A DNA stretch of 64,000 nucleotides, from contig LNEL01000037.1 of NCBI GenBank assembly GCA_001464935.1, forward strand, positions 39,274 to 103,273, given 5' to 3'. Each line of letters starts with the position of its first letter. Within the stretch, counting starts at the first letter, position 1. The translations under genes were made by a program, and so were the position numbers. The DNA is from Gammaproteobacteria bacterium Ga0077536. Its GTDB lineage: Bacteria; Pseudomonadota; Gammaproteobacteria; Ga0077536. The notes under the pieces were generated by a model. The model ran no database searches and was not told the DNA's origin. It saw only the letters and a list, made by a program, of their open reading frames with translations. Of this stretch, positions 29,301 to 37,007 are shown piece after piece.

Positions 29301-32300
29301 CGCCAGCGCGAACGCCAAGACCTATGGCCTCGCCGGGGCGGCGCAGGGCCATTCGGTGTCGACGATCAACGCTGACGCGCTGGTCGGCGTGGCCACGCTG
29401 GCGCGCATCCGCAGCGACGGCGACATCACGCTGGCCGCGGGCCGCGACGCCAACGGCGCGGCGGACGCGCTGACGGCCACGGCGCGCACCGATCTCTACA
29501 ACAAGACCGTTTTCCCGGTCGAGACCTCGCCCGACGCCGACGCGAGCGTCGTGCATCACAGCACCGTGGACGTCGCGGCCGGCGGCCGCGTGAACGCGGT
29601 GCAGGACATCACGCTGATTGCCGATCGCGGCTACGTCGTCGCCGATGGCAGCGGCATCGGCAAGGACCTGTACCGCGAGCTGATCGCCGCGATCGCGAGC
29701 TTCTTCAGCAACCTGTTCGGTGGCGGCGACGTGTCGCTGGACATCCACGGTGGTTCGAGCAGCGTGCAGAATCTCGGTATCGCACGCGTCAACGGCGAAG
29801 TCGCGGCCGGCATCCAGCATGCGCAGAAGCTCGCGTTCAACCGTGCCGGCGAGAAGACCGCACAGACCGAAGGCGTGCGCTACACGATCACGGACGAAGA
29901 CATCGTGCAGAACCTGCTGAGCGACCTGAAGGACTACGAAGCCCTCGTCGCCGATTACGCGGGGAATCCGAAGGCCCAGGCGGCGTACGAAAACGAGGTG
30001 CTGCGGATTCAGACCCAGTTGCGCGATCTCGGCTACACGGCCGATGTCACGAAGAACGACGGCAGCGAACTCGTGCCGGTACTCGAAGTGATGGCGAAGT
30101 TCGTTAATGTCGAGGATGTCCGCGCGCGCGGCGGCAACGTCACGGTGGAGGCAGGCGCACTGGTCGGCAGCGGCCTGCTCGATGCGCCAGGCGACGCGTC
30201 GATCGAAATCGACAACGCGAGCGCGATGAACGTCCGGCTCAAGAAGATGACAATTGAGGACGTCGGCGGGCGCCTGACCCTGAACGGCGCACTCGTCAGG
30301 AATAACGTGGACATCAACCTGCGCAACGGGGCGGGTGCGACAGCCGACTTCGACTTTCCCAATCGCCCAGGCGCTGGCGGGCCGCCGAAGATCAGCGTCA
30401 ACAATACGTACATTCCCGATCCCAGGCCCGAGCCGGAGCCCGGGCAGGAACCCGATATCGATGGCAGCATCCACCGCGCGCCGGACATCCAGATCACCGA
30501 CGATCTCACCAACCTCAACGGCGTGATCAGCGTGAAGAACGCGCGCGGCAGCGTGCTCGTCACCGGTGACGATCCCGAATCCGGCCCGCGCATCACCGCC
30601 GACACGATCGACATCGCGGCCGGCGGCGATTTCGTCCAGGCCTATGTCAACGGCCTGTACAACATCGGCGGCGAGGCGAACGATCCGAGCAGGCTGTGGC
30701 GTGACATCGCGCTGGCGGCAGAGGCGCAGAAGACCGATCGGGTCGACGACACTGGCGCAAGAAACGGCAGCGGTTCGATCATCGCCGGCAACAATGTCTA
30801 CATCAGCGCGCGCTATCTCAATATCAATGGCACTATCCAGAGTGGCATCGACGACTGGTCGCTGACGCTGGATGAGGACCTCGCCGACGACATGGACGCG
30901 TTCCGTGACGACTACCGCGCGACGTTGCTCGCCGGCGGGACGCCCGAGGCCAGCCTGCTCCAGCTGTCGGCGTTCATCGACGATCCGCAGGGCACGATCG
31001 GCGCATTCTACAACGCCGAGACCGATCGCATCGAACTGGAGAGTGTGCGCGTGCGCGGCGGCTACATGCAGCTGTTCGGCGAGATCATCAGCACCGGCGG
31101 TGGCCAGCTGAACGTGATCGACGGCTATGGCCGCATCTCGGTGACCAACGACACCGGCCGCGAACTCGTGGTCAACAGTCTCGACACCGGCAACGGCATC
31201 GAGGGCAAGCTGATGATCACCAACACCGGCCGCATGGCCACGGTGGTGGATCCGAAGAACCCCGGCGCTGCGCTGCGTGCACGGCCGGTGACGACGAAGA
31301 TCGAGCGGCTCGGCGCGAACGTCCGGCGCCAGGATCTCGTCTTGATCAACGGCGAAGAGGTCGCGATCGACGATCCGGACTTCGAGCTTGGCACCCGTGA
31401 CACGCACTACACTCCGGTGAGTGGCACGCACTACGTCTGGACGACCGGCAAGGACTACGTCGACAAGTACCTTGGGATGGCGTCCACGACTTCGCTGTTC
31501 GGCTTCATTCCGATCGACAGCAGTCCCTACAACATCGGCTATTTCGGACCGACTGCGGTGCAGGATCAGCCGATTCGCCTCGGCGAGTTCGTCGAAGTCG
31601 CGGGCGCTGACGCCCCGGACTACAGCTACGACTTCGAGCATCACACGACGCCGGGCAGCGAGGCCCAGTACGCCGGACGTGAAAGCTGGTCCGAATGCAG
31701 CTTCTGGTTCTTCGGCTGCATCGCGCGAACCTATTACATCAGGGACACCTGGATCTCGGGCAGCCGCGATTTCAACACCCACTCGGTGCGCGCCGATCAT
31801 CAGATCGACATCCGCTTCATCGGCGACGACGTCGGCGCGCTCTCGATCACCAGCGATGCGAGCCTGCACCTGAACGGCCTCGTCCGGAACACGAGCGGCA
31901 CCGCCGCGCTGACCTCGACCGATGGCAGCATCGATGCGATGTCCGACTTTGCGGCGATTCGGGCGCGGGACATCAACCTCGGCGCCTCGACCGGGATTGG
32001 CAGCGTCGCGGCACCGGTCGTCACCGAGGCGCTCGGTGGCGCGGTATCGGCGACGACAGCCACCGGCGACGTCGCGCTCGCGACCGGGCAGGGCGATCTC
32101 GTGATCCGGCAGGTGTCGACCGGTGGCGGCAGCGCGCTGCTGAGCGCCGATGGCAGCCTGCTCGGCACCAGTGGCGGCCTGTTGCCGCACGTGTCCGCCC
32201 GGCGCATCGAATTGAATGCGGCGCTCGGCAGCATCGGATCCGGCAGCGAGGCGCTGCGGATCGCGGCCGGCGTGCGCACGGACACGGGCCCTGACAGCGG

Positions 32301-34737
32301 GCTCGATGCCGGGCTGTCGGCGCTGGCCGTCGGCAACATCGATCTCGTGCAGACGAGTGGCGATCTCGCCCTCGACAGCGTGGTCTCGCTCGACGGCGAC
32401 GTCACGATCGCCGCCCTCGATGGCTCTTTGCTCGACGGCAACACGCATGACGTGCGCGATACGCGGGCCGAGACCGAACTGCTCGCGCTGTGGAAGGGGC
32501 TCGGCCTGACCGGCGCCGAAGCGGAGACGAGCCGTCTCGAGACCATTGCGGCCTACAAGGCGAACAAGGAAGCGGAATATCGTCGCTACTGGCAGTATCG
32601 GACGCGCGAAGTCCTCGACGACGACGGCCTGGTGACCGGCAGCGAGATCGTGGCTTACGACCCCGCATTCACCTATATCGTCAGCGGCACGGAACGGCAG
32701 AGTCTCACCGACGCCGGTCTCGACGCCAGCGCCATCGGGGAATACGCCGAGAACCGCACGAGCGAGTATCACCGCCTGCACGGGACCTGGGGGGGCGGAT
32801 CCTACAATCCGGACTTCAGCTACACGGTCACCGGCACGATTGACGATCCGGACACCGAACTCGGCAGGCTCAGCGAAGGCTACCTGTGGCAGGAAAACGA
32901 GCTGCGCTACGGGCTGTCCGGCAATGTCGTGTTCAAGACCGTCACCGATACCGAAACCGCGATCGAGGAGGCCAACGTCACCGGGCGCCACGTCAGCCTG
33001 ACGGCACGCCAGGGCAGTGTCGGTGCGGAGCGCACACCGATCGTGATCGACGGCAAGCAGGAAGGGCTCGAAGACTTCCAGCGCATCGCGCTCGCCGCGG
33101 CCGAAGCCGACGACATCGCGATGGACACGGTGAAGGAGGAAGTCACCGTTCTGCGCCGCGAAGACGTCGACGTCTTCGCGACCGGCGCCATCGCCATCGA
33201 AGGCCGCGATCACGTGTATCTCGGCGGCGAGACCGACCTGAACGTCGAGGCCGTGACCAGCGATGGCCAGGTGCGGATCAAGGGCGCGGGCGGGATCTTC
33301 GACGTGTCGACCGGGCCGGCGCCGACCGTGCAGGCCGGCGGGCTCATCGTCGAGGCCGCGCAGGGAGACATCGGAGCAGCGGGCGATCCGCTGCGCATCG
33401 CGCTCGCATCGGGCACCAGCCTCACGGCGCGGGCCGGCGGCTCGTTGTTCATCGACGAAGGGGCGCGTGAACTGCGCGTCGCCGAAGTCTTCGCGCGCAA
33501 TACGGCGAGTCTCGCGGCCGAGGGCTCGATCCTCGACACGCGGGCGGCGGCGGTCGTCGCCGTCAACGCGGCGGCCGTCCGGTTGACGAGCCGGCACGGC
33601 GACATCGGCACCGCCGCGCACCCGTTTGCCCTGCGCGCACGCGATGGCGGCAGCGTCGGTGGCAGCGCCGCGGGCAGCATCGACCTCACGAGTCCGGCGG
33701 ATCACCTGATGATTGGATCCCTGGTCGCCGGTGGCGACGTCAGGCTCGTCAGCGCCGGGTCACTGAAGAGCACGGGCGCGGCGCCGAACGTCATCGGCCG
33801 GGAGATCAGCCTGCAGGCGCTCGGCGGCACGCTCGGCAGCCCCGACGCGGTCTTCTCGATCGACTCGAACGGCGGCGTCACGGCACTGGCCGATACGGGC
33901 CTGTGGCTCGAGGAATGGAACGGCGACCTGTTCGCGCGCCGGATTGCCACCCGGACGGGGCCGCTCAATGTGCGCGTGCGCAACGGCAACGCGATCTTCG
34001 ACACGCTCGTGTCGGACGAGGTGCTGAAGCTCACGCTTGCCGGCGGCTCGCTCAGCGTAGCCTACATCGATGCGCTGGGCGTCGAACTGTCGCTGCTGGA
34101 GGAAGGGGCGCGCCTGGCGGTGGGTGACCTGCATGTGCGTGACGCGGTGCGCCTGAAGGCCGATCACATCTATCTGCCGCAGGTGTTCCACAAGGGCGTA
34201 CCCGACACATTGCGCGTCGCCGCGGTTGGCAACGACGGCGGGCTGTCCGACGAGGTGACGATGCACATCGAGTCGCCGTCGCCGGTGCTGTTCGACCAGC
34301 TCCGGGCGCGGACGGCGAATATTTTCAGCAGCAGCGGTGTGCTCCAGTTCGAGGACACGACGATCGCGCAGGACGCCAACATCGCGCACCCGGGCACGGT
34401 GGTCAGCGTCGTCAATGGCGTACCGACCCTGACGCGCGCGAACGTGCAGCTGTTCAGCGACGGTCGGGCGTTCCGTCTCGTGCTGACCGACGGGCAGCGG
34501 CTCGTCACCGATGCGGTCATCGTCGACTATGACGACGGCCTGATTCTCAACGCGTTCAGCACCGAGAACAGCGTGCTGCGCCAGACGCGCAAAGTGTTCT
34601 CGGTGCAGGACAGCCAGGGTGGGCCGCTGTTCGAACCCGATGCACTCGAAGATGCGGCGCTGCTCGATTTCGGGCCGCTCGGCGGCGAGCGCTTCTGGAC
34701 GCTGCCGGCGCGCGACGGCGCAGCCGTCGAACCTTAG
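20362..34737 (+). CDS. Giant two-partner secretion adhesin (TpsA), leukotoxin LktA-type filamentous protein
   Basis: 4,791 residues. A signal peptide (1 to about 31, SVLPAQT) is followed by a TPS/haemagglutination activity domain (about 35-290: DGNTATRVEAAGHVANVST, FNSFSRFNVGAGDTVNLHLP, FANPHGLVVGPSGVVNTGAL, an NPxGL motif) that directs export through the partner transporter. Residues 600-3010 hold about 27 divergent modules around G-x-G-x-x-V-x-V-N followed by A-x-I-x-x-G, predicted to stack as a beta-helix fibre. Pro/Glu-rich linkers occur near 24120-24220 and 30420-30470. The only cysteines are Cys3779 and Cys3786. Three Phe-rich amphipathic segments interrupt the fibre. The N-terminus resembles Fusobacterium LktA-family filamentous adhesins; toxicity is not implied. 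Stop is 9 bases before the transporter ATG. Confidence 0.92.
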   Translation: MSRSTARRRAQRGIAAFTAFSMFWSSVLPAQTMILPDGNTATRVEAAGHVANVSTGTVRGANAFNSFSRFNVGAGDTVNLHLPNGTQHLLNLVHDERTAIDGVLNSIRNGQVGGTLYFANPHGLVVGPSGVVNTGALHAVTPTQDFMRRFFNAPGEPSADATAQLMNGSAPLNPDGLISIQGKVNTVSGATLDAGRINVAGEIRATAPAAAGFADAVNLSGLDTAAGVTLEAGEISLQATGDVELSGTLVAEGRDGVNGGDIAIAAGRDIRLEAPARVSVSGRGADSDGGRVVVMADRTTHFAAGATVEARGGDQSGDGGFIELSARERVHLAGGRLDAGAPNGRGGDVLLDPPSFELTDGSASPGAPSTLVFSGSSLTLEADDFIRLDNFSISTRVMDGSGNSTADSGSITLISEKIELLNGSTLNASANNGRKAGNISLLATGKSLSATGGQVLIEDSSLLATANIAGNGGKILVTASESEPLPDPFVAQADGVIGLKGAQLKGREIEVTAAADAGFVELSDHEDLASVVEEDSPFWNAELLGNEFFNFFTDFRTFLGVKVARSTATLTLESSALGATTTIEATGEAKLTAQASAAANIDTYGIAASVGYARSKADATVDVKAGSRISAGGPLTVGAYVENEIDVTATVIDPSEKNKGSVPVDVAVAVTEAYGTATTTIASGATLTGTGTGATDTVSVVSHVDKDLSTSVDAGAGNDFLGAAVGVTLSNTQARTTVNGAVEAAGKLAVEATVTTEGNEGEVSSAIGDTFFEYSKDDLANTKYARLNKATFLQRLTEWVFDKQEASGEVAGEAGSAADGSDTKTNSFMRDNGIAAAVLIANHTNEAHAVIGGGADLEAGGDLSVLAETSDQQTLSATSEVAPSRDNPDEPGAPPPPGDKKNALAASVIVANFDNVAKAVVDGTGASPARLDALGTIAVEANTLNPYEINWAPLELAEDGFTISGFLDAIPGSDFGVPGTFFNSWAQAAAEGEDIGVAGSVNVLDFDNTAEARIDDAVINGDATFFGSDSAGDVEVTASAEVMTVNMSGVAEFFLEAIKNYKQMFSTGGSKAGVGGSYLGTSYTNNVLASIENGAEVDARDLLVSALTDVTNVSIAISGAKAGKFAFGGSFSRVGVTNFTTARIGDGADVDATGVLSILANDTALDVNVAGGIAVAKNLGVGASITWNDIERQTLALIGTDPFAATPVAGSGSVNADGAMSLTATSGGDIWTASLAGAVAGNDKDTPTASTPTVKTDPESVPEPGAEEEEPGAPARPAAKPKADVARTTGNKGLSGLHISADVAINEIDDDTKAYVNGGASVSSGVATAPAVGATVPASLALSATNDSEIWALGGAVTANLGTGDSGTSVGLAGSFALNDIFGATEAFLAGSRPVSSKGDITLDATRSGGIRALTASVAGTAQKSGLNLSGNVSINELDNVTAAYLLGADINASAEASNAQAGALTLSAEDDSSIYAIGGALTLGGKGGFGATVVVNDVGNETQAYSSRSRVRTAGDFALSARNANDIRSIGASLGITQGAFSASGVGVANTFKGHRVAAWVDNTGTAYMTPATANSPAAPDYELHVLGNVTIDAEDESEIETIAAAAGAAKTAGIGVSVAVNRIEQSGVSAYAKNVGYHRVDRDFSLAARSLAGQFAATDGNDLDDDPDNEADSGGIRVIAGAVGIGKGVGAGVAVAVNRLSATTDAFISGPLADITANNVTVDATGAGSITAIAAGVGASGSFGLGGSVVTNYIGNTTSARIDGGATVEAKHDVGVRAQTDDRISVAAGSAGIGLNGVGLGAAITVNKIDSATTARIGNGTGDRTHVLARTGDATGTGLTVANGRLAGDVVLGDAVEIAQYSGPDLKSLREDATKQVTGVAVNSMSTQHIENIDVTVGAGKVGLGAAVNVNLIKGSSAAEIINADINRATGAANQQVDVTAGNVAYGNGFVGNVTVGMGAAGAGVDTHVFGRTTRAGVTNSTLDAKDSIRVDAESLQGASSLVIGAAVGGVALVGSGSVAKFAGVTEAFVSNSNLDARRIDIRADAEDRLHLAGGGLAVGAGTAASGTFALAINDSTTRAVIDGGLSARSALWAADGVSVIANGLMDITTYAIGGAGAGGTGIAGVASVNLATGLVEARVQAADIGQKVGDTERPVGSLEIEAEGDITLMNIAGGVGAGFGGGVGAGASVNILKSRVVATLADSTVKAKKAGANSGAVNVTAHSTNDVDATAIMAGAGGSFGIGGAAVVTLIGEKPDAEANREIDQGGSGTLSTADSLGSSSRLDDVGTTDNVAFGADDRTAVDGQSTHAVKQNVNDTSRIYETAARITNTTIDAATTLVQARDESVAKTLVGGFGVSLGLGAGGGVGVTFMRSNVQASIDADSSLTLSEALRVRALVGPDPETTPPEISGLVDIQAIAGAAGLVGLGAAVGVAKVDNVVSAEVDGSVTAGSVVIEARDDTSIEIDATNSTLGAAAAGVSFGRANKTSHVTAATVGGTAARHTTIVTTDTDATTPDGSVTIRAASGGKIDVEVTAAAGGLGIAASGADARADDQSTVTAKTGRHSEFRLGSAALNVSAVSESATRALAHGYSVSGGAAVGVSIAKATAGTTVLALLDEATKIAAGGLSVSASQVRRDDSEFGLMPTAYSYASGSGGGLLVGINASQSDAITGANVRAALNSGTLLDISGDVGVFATGSGLAQADVSGLAAGAFAFGANKSTASSTGTTVAEIAAVRNDAADGTAIDGNLTVSAVGSDGAWASAEAGAGGIVAGAVASAKTFNTSTATATVTSAPVVSGRLTIEARHRADLGGSVNSTSASVVGASGGEAVHSVVSTVTAEITDNANLRAGGLGMLAHNSAYKFSNGFDLTAGAGGIFGGAAASTYSGVTLNTRAVIGPHAQVRLTAPTDAGGGASVAAENHIQLNDRVKLDAGGAIAVALAKSTISASLLASATLGEGALLDSLGDVYFAAGNQGSAFASANAKTYGLAGAAQGHSVSTINADALVGVATLARIRSDGDITLAAGRDANGAADALTATARTDLYNKTVFPVETSPDADASVVHHSTVDVAAGGRVNAVQDITLIADRGYVVADGSGIGKDLYRELIAAIASFFSNLFGGGDVSLDIHGGSSSVQNLGIARVNGEVAAGIQHAQKLAFNRAGEKTAQTEGVRYTITDEDIVQNLLSDLKDYEALVADYAGNPKAQAAYENEVLRIQTQLRDLGYTADVTKNDGSELVPVLEVMAKFVNVEDVRARGGNVTVEAGALVGSGLLDAPGDASIEIDNASAMNVRLKKMTIEDVGGRLTLNGALVRNNVDINLRNGAGATADFDFPNRPGAGGPPKISVNNTYIPDPRPEPEPGQEPDIDGSIHRAPDIQITDDLTNLNGVISVKNARGSVLVTGDDPESGPRITADTIDIAAGGDFVQAYVNGLYNIGGEANDPSRLWRDIALAAEAQKTDRVDDTGARNGSGSIIAGNNVYISARYLNINGTIQSGIDDWSLTLDEDLADDMDAFRDDYRATLLAGGTPEASLLQLSAFIDDPQGTIGAFYNAETDRIELESVRVRGGYMQLFGEIISTGGGQLNVIDGYGRISVTNDTGRELVVNSLDTGNGIEGKLMITNTGRMATVVDPKNPGAALRARPVTTKIERLGANVRRQDLVLINGEEVAIDDPDFELGTRDTHYTPVSGTHYVWTTGKDYVDKYLGMASTTSLFGFIPIDSSPYNIGYFGPTAVQDQPIRLGEFVEVAGADAPDYSYDFEHHTTPGSEAQYAGRESWSECSFWFFGCIARTYYIRDTWISGSRDFNTHSVRADHQIDIRFIGDDVGALSITSDASLHLNGLVRNTSGTAALTSTDGSIDAMSDFAAIRARDINLGASTGIGSVAAPVVTEALGGAVSATTATGDVALATGQGDLVIRQVSTGGGSALLSADGSLLGTSGGLLPHVSARRIELNAALGSIGSGSEALRIAAGVRTDTGPDSGLDAGLSALAVGNIDLVQTSGDLALDSVVSLDGDVTIAALDGSLLDGNTHDVRDTRAETELLALWKGLGLTGAEAETSRLETIAAYKANKEAEYRRYWQYRTREVLDDDGLVTGSEIVAYDPAFTYIVSGTERQSLTDAGLDASAIGEYAENRTSEYHRLHGTWGGGSYNPDFSYTVTGTIDDPDTELGRLSEGYLWQENELRYGLSGNVVFKTVTDTETAIEEANVTGRHVSLTARQGSVGAERTPIVIDGKQEGLEDFQRIALAAAEADDIAMDTVKEEVTVLRREDVDVFATGAIAIEGRDHVYLGGETDLNVEAVTSDGQVRIKGAGGIFDVSTGPAPTVQAGGLIVEAAQGDIGAAGDPLRIALASGTSLTARAGGSLFIDEGARELRVAEVFARNTASLAAEGSILDTRAAAVVAVNAAAVRLTSRHGDIGTAAHPFALRARDGGSVGGSAAGSIDLTSPADHLMIGSLVAGGDVRLVSAGSLKSTGAAPNVIGREISLQALGGTLGSPDAVFSIDSNGGVTALADTGLWLEEWNGDLFARRIATRTGPLNVRVRNGNAIFDTLVSDEVLKLTLAGGSLSVAYIDALGVELSLLEEGARLAVGDLHVRDAVRLKADHIYLPQVFHKGVPDTLRVAAVGNDGGLSDEVTMHIESPSPVLFDQLRARTANIFSSSGVLQFEDTTIAQDANIAHPGTVVSVVNGVPTLTRANVQLFSDGRAFRLVLTDGQRLVTDAVIVDYDDGLILNAFSTENSVLRQTRKVFSVQDSQGGPLFEPDALEDAALLDFGPLGGERFWTLPARDGAAVEP

Positions 34738-34746
34738 GAGCGCTCG

Positions 34747-36474
34747 ATGGCGATGCAAAAAAAGCCCGCCAGGGCTGGCATGTGCGCGCTGGTACTGCTG
34801 GCAGGGCTGGTCGCGCTGCCCGTCGAGACCGTCCGGGCCCAGGCCGCCGCGCGCGACGACGCGGGCGCAATTCAGCGTCGTGCGCTCGACACGCTCGACC
34901 AGGCGCGGCGCGAACAGCAGATGCGCGATCGCGAGGCGGCCGGGCGCCGGCCGGCGCTCGAACCGCCGGCGGTGCCGGCGCTGCAGGTCCCGCCGGCCCT
35001 GAAAGACTACCGCTTCCGCGTGACGCGCATCGCGCATGAGCCGTCCGCGATTCTCAGCGCGGAGGAGCTGTCGACGATCACCGGGCACTACGAGGGCCGG
35101 GAGATCCTCTTCGGCGACCTGGCCAGCCTGATCGCCGAATTCAATGCGCTCTACGCAGCGAAGAACGTGCTGGCGCGCGCGGTGCTGCCGCCGCAGCGCG
35201 TGACCGACGGCGTGGTGACGGTGCGCCTGATCGAGGCGCGCATCGATGCGCTGAAGCTCCGTGAGAACCGCTCGACGGCCGATGTCTACATCACGCGCAG
35301 GATGGCGGTGGCGCAGGGCGAACTGGTCGCGCTCGATCGGCTGCGCGACAGCCTCGTCGATTTCAACCTTCGCAACGATCTCAGCCTGCGCGCCGAACTC
35401 GCGCCCGGCAGCGCCTTCGGCACCACGGACATCGTGCTGATCGCCCAGGAGCCACCCCGTTGGGAGGCGACACTCGGCTTCGACAATGCGGGCACCGAGT
35501 CGGTGGGCGAGGAGCGCGTGGCGCTGAACGTCGTCGCGCGCAGCCTGAGCGGCTACCGCGATCGGCTGATCGCCGCTGGCATGTTCACCGAGGGCTCGCG
35601 CACGGGCTCCGTCCTCTTCGACGTGCCCGTCAGCCGTCGCGGCACGCGGGCGGGTGTCGGCTTCGATGCCAGTGAGATCGAGATCGTCAACGGCCCGCTG
35701 GCGGAGGCCGACGTCGCCGGCACCGCCAGCACGCTGAGCCTGCAGTTGACCCATCCGTTCGTGGCCCAACCCGCACTGCGCGTCGATGGCGGCCTCGTCT
35801 ATCGCGCCAAGCACTCGAGTACCGATTTCTTCGACATCGAGATCGCCGACATCACGGTGCGCACGCTCGACTACAGCCTGTCGCTGACGCGCTTCGACGA
35901 GCGTGGCTCGTGGTACACGCAGCAGGGCTTCGTGTCGGGCATCGACGGCATCGGCAGCGATCAGAGCTTCTTTCTGTACCGCGGCGAAGTCCAGCGCTGG
36001 CAGCGGCTGTGGGGCGCGTCGCTGCTGCGCGTGCGGGTGCAGGGGCAGTGGTCGGACACGGCGCTGCTGCCGCCGTCCGAGCAGTTCCAACTCGGTGGAC
36101 GCTACACCGTGCGCGGCTTTCGGGAAGGCCTGCTGATCGGCGACGACGGCTACCTCGTCGATGCCGAACTGCGCGCGCCGCTGCCGCTCGCCCGCTACGG
36201 CACGCTGGGTCAACGCCTCGATGGACGGGTCAGCGGCAAACTGTTCGTCGATCACGGCGCCGCGTTTCCATTCAAGGGCGCGGGCCGCGACATCGGCGCC
36301 GAGGACTACCTGACCTCGGCCGGCTTCGGCCTCGATTACACGCCGGTCAACGGCGCGTCCGTGCAACTCGCATGGAGCTTTCCGATTGGTTTCCGCGATG
36401 ACGGCGAAGACTATCGCTTCATGTTCCTCGTCCAGCTCGGACTGCCGGCGCTGGCCGATGCGTTCAGACGCTGA
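34747..36474 (+). CDS. TpsB outer-membrane transporter (ShlB/FhaC/HecB family)
   Basis: 575 residues. A signal peptide (VLLAGLVALPVETVRAQA), a Gln/Arg-rich linker with an N-terminal helix (about 35-75) and two POTRA domains (about 80-235: LKDYRFRVTRIAHEP, NVLARAVLPPQRVTDGVVTV) precede a 16-strand barrel. The barrel contains the conserved VRGFREGLLIGDDGYLVDAE segment, which includes the VRGF motif of loop L6. It recognises the TPS domain of the adhesin in the periplasm and threads it across the outer membrane. The ribosome site TTAGGAG overlaps the adhesin stop, so the pair is one operon and probably coupled. Confidence 0.95.
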   Translation: MAMQKKPARAGMCALVLLAGLVALPVETVRAQAAARDDAGAIQRRALDTLDQARREQQMRDREAAGRRPALEPPAVPALQVPPALKDYRFRVTRIAHEPSAILSAEELSTITGHYEGREILFGDLASLIAEFNALYAAKNVLARAVLPPQRVTDGVVTVRLIEARIDALKLRENRSTADVYITRRMAVAQGELVALDRLRDSLVDFNLRNDLSLRAELAPGSAFGTTDIVLIAQEPPRWEATLGFDNAGTESVGEERVALNVVARSLSGYRDRLIAAGMFTEGSRTGSVLFDVPVSRRGTRAGVGFDASEIEIVNGPLAEADVAGTASTLSLQLTHPFVAQPALRVDGGLVYRAKHSSTDFFDIEIADITVRTLDYSLSLTRFDERGSWYTQQGFVSGIDGIGSDQSFFLYRGEVQRWQRLWGASLLRVRVQGQWSDTALLPPSEQFQLGGRYTVRGFREGLLIGDDGYLVDAELRAPLPLARYGTLGQRLDGRVSGKLFVDHGAAFPFKGAGRDIGAEDYLTSAGFGLDYTPVNGASVQLAWSFPIGFRDDGEDYRFMFLVQLGLPALADAFRR

Positions 36475-37007
36475 TCCGGCGGATACGAGCCCGGACGTCG
36501 CATCCGTCAGCCCTACGGCCACGCCCCACCCGGCCACTTGAAAGCCCGGTATCACCTGTCGTCGCCCGGATGCAGCATCGCGGAATCCGGGATCGGGGGT
36601 TAGCACAGCGATGAACCGCGGCAGCCCGCCCCAGATCAGAGGTGCCAGGGGTGAGCGGCGGCGTCGCCGTGATCATGGTGAGTGATCGAATCTGCGCCCA
36701 GCGATTGAGCGTTCATCGTGGATTCGGCGCGCGCCCGTACCTCGTCTGACGACCCCCGCCCGCTGTCGACTGCCGGCAGCAGTCGCGCTTGTCCGACAGC
36801 CGGACGCAAGGTCGCGTGTTATTCAGCTCCCGACTGCCTGCCGGCGGCCTGACGTCCATCGTCCGGGTCGTTGCGCGCGAACCAACCAACCGGGGCACCC
36901 ATGGCTCGCCAGCTGCGAACCTGTCATTGCGCGACTGCGCCCAATCCTGCGGCGGGCCGCACCGTGCGTGGCACGCCATCGACCGGGCCCTGCGCCGAAC
37001 GCGCGGG
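36475..37007. repeat. Gene-free stretch with a repeat copy
   Basis: No gene is evident between the transporter and the response regulator. Bases 36563-36596 carry the GCCCGGATGCAGCATCGCGG form of the dispersed repeat, and 36590-36675 are closely similar to 17748-17832. The remainder (36680-37007) holds the promoter region of the regulator gene. No strong promoter boxes were recognised. Confidence 0.6.

Noticed and set aside
28312..33705. 1,797-residue open frame on the minus strand, antisense to the adhesin
   Set aside because: Rich in Arg, Ala, Asp and Val in the pattern produced by reading a GC-rich gene backwards; no domain, no ribosome site, and the plus strand has a clear homologous protein.
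33760..36606. 948-residue minus-strand frame opposite the end of the adhesin and tpsB
   Set aside because: Shadow of two clear genes, no recognisable motif.
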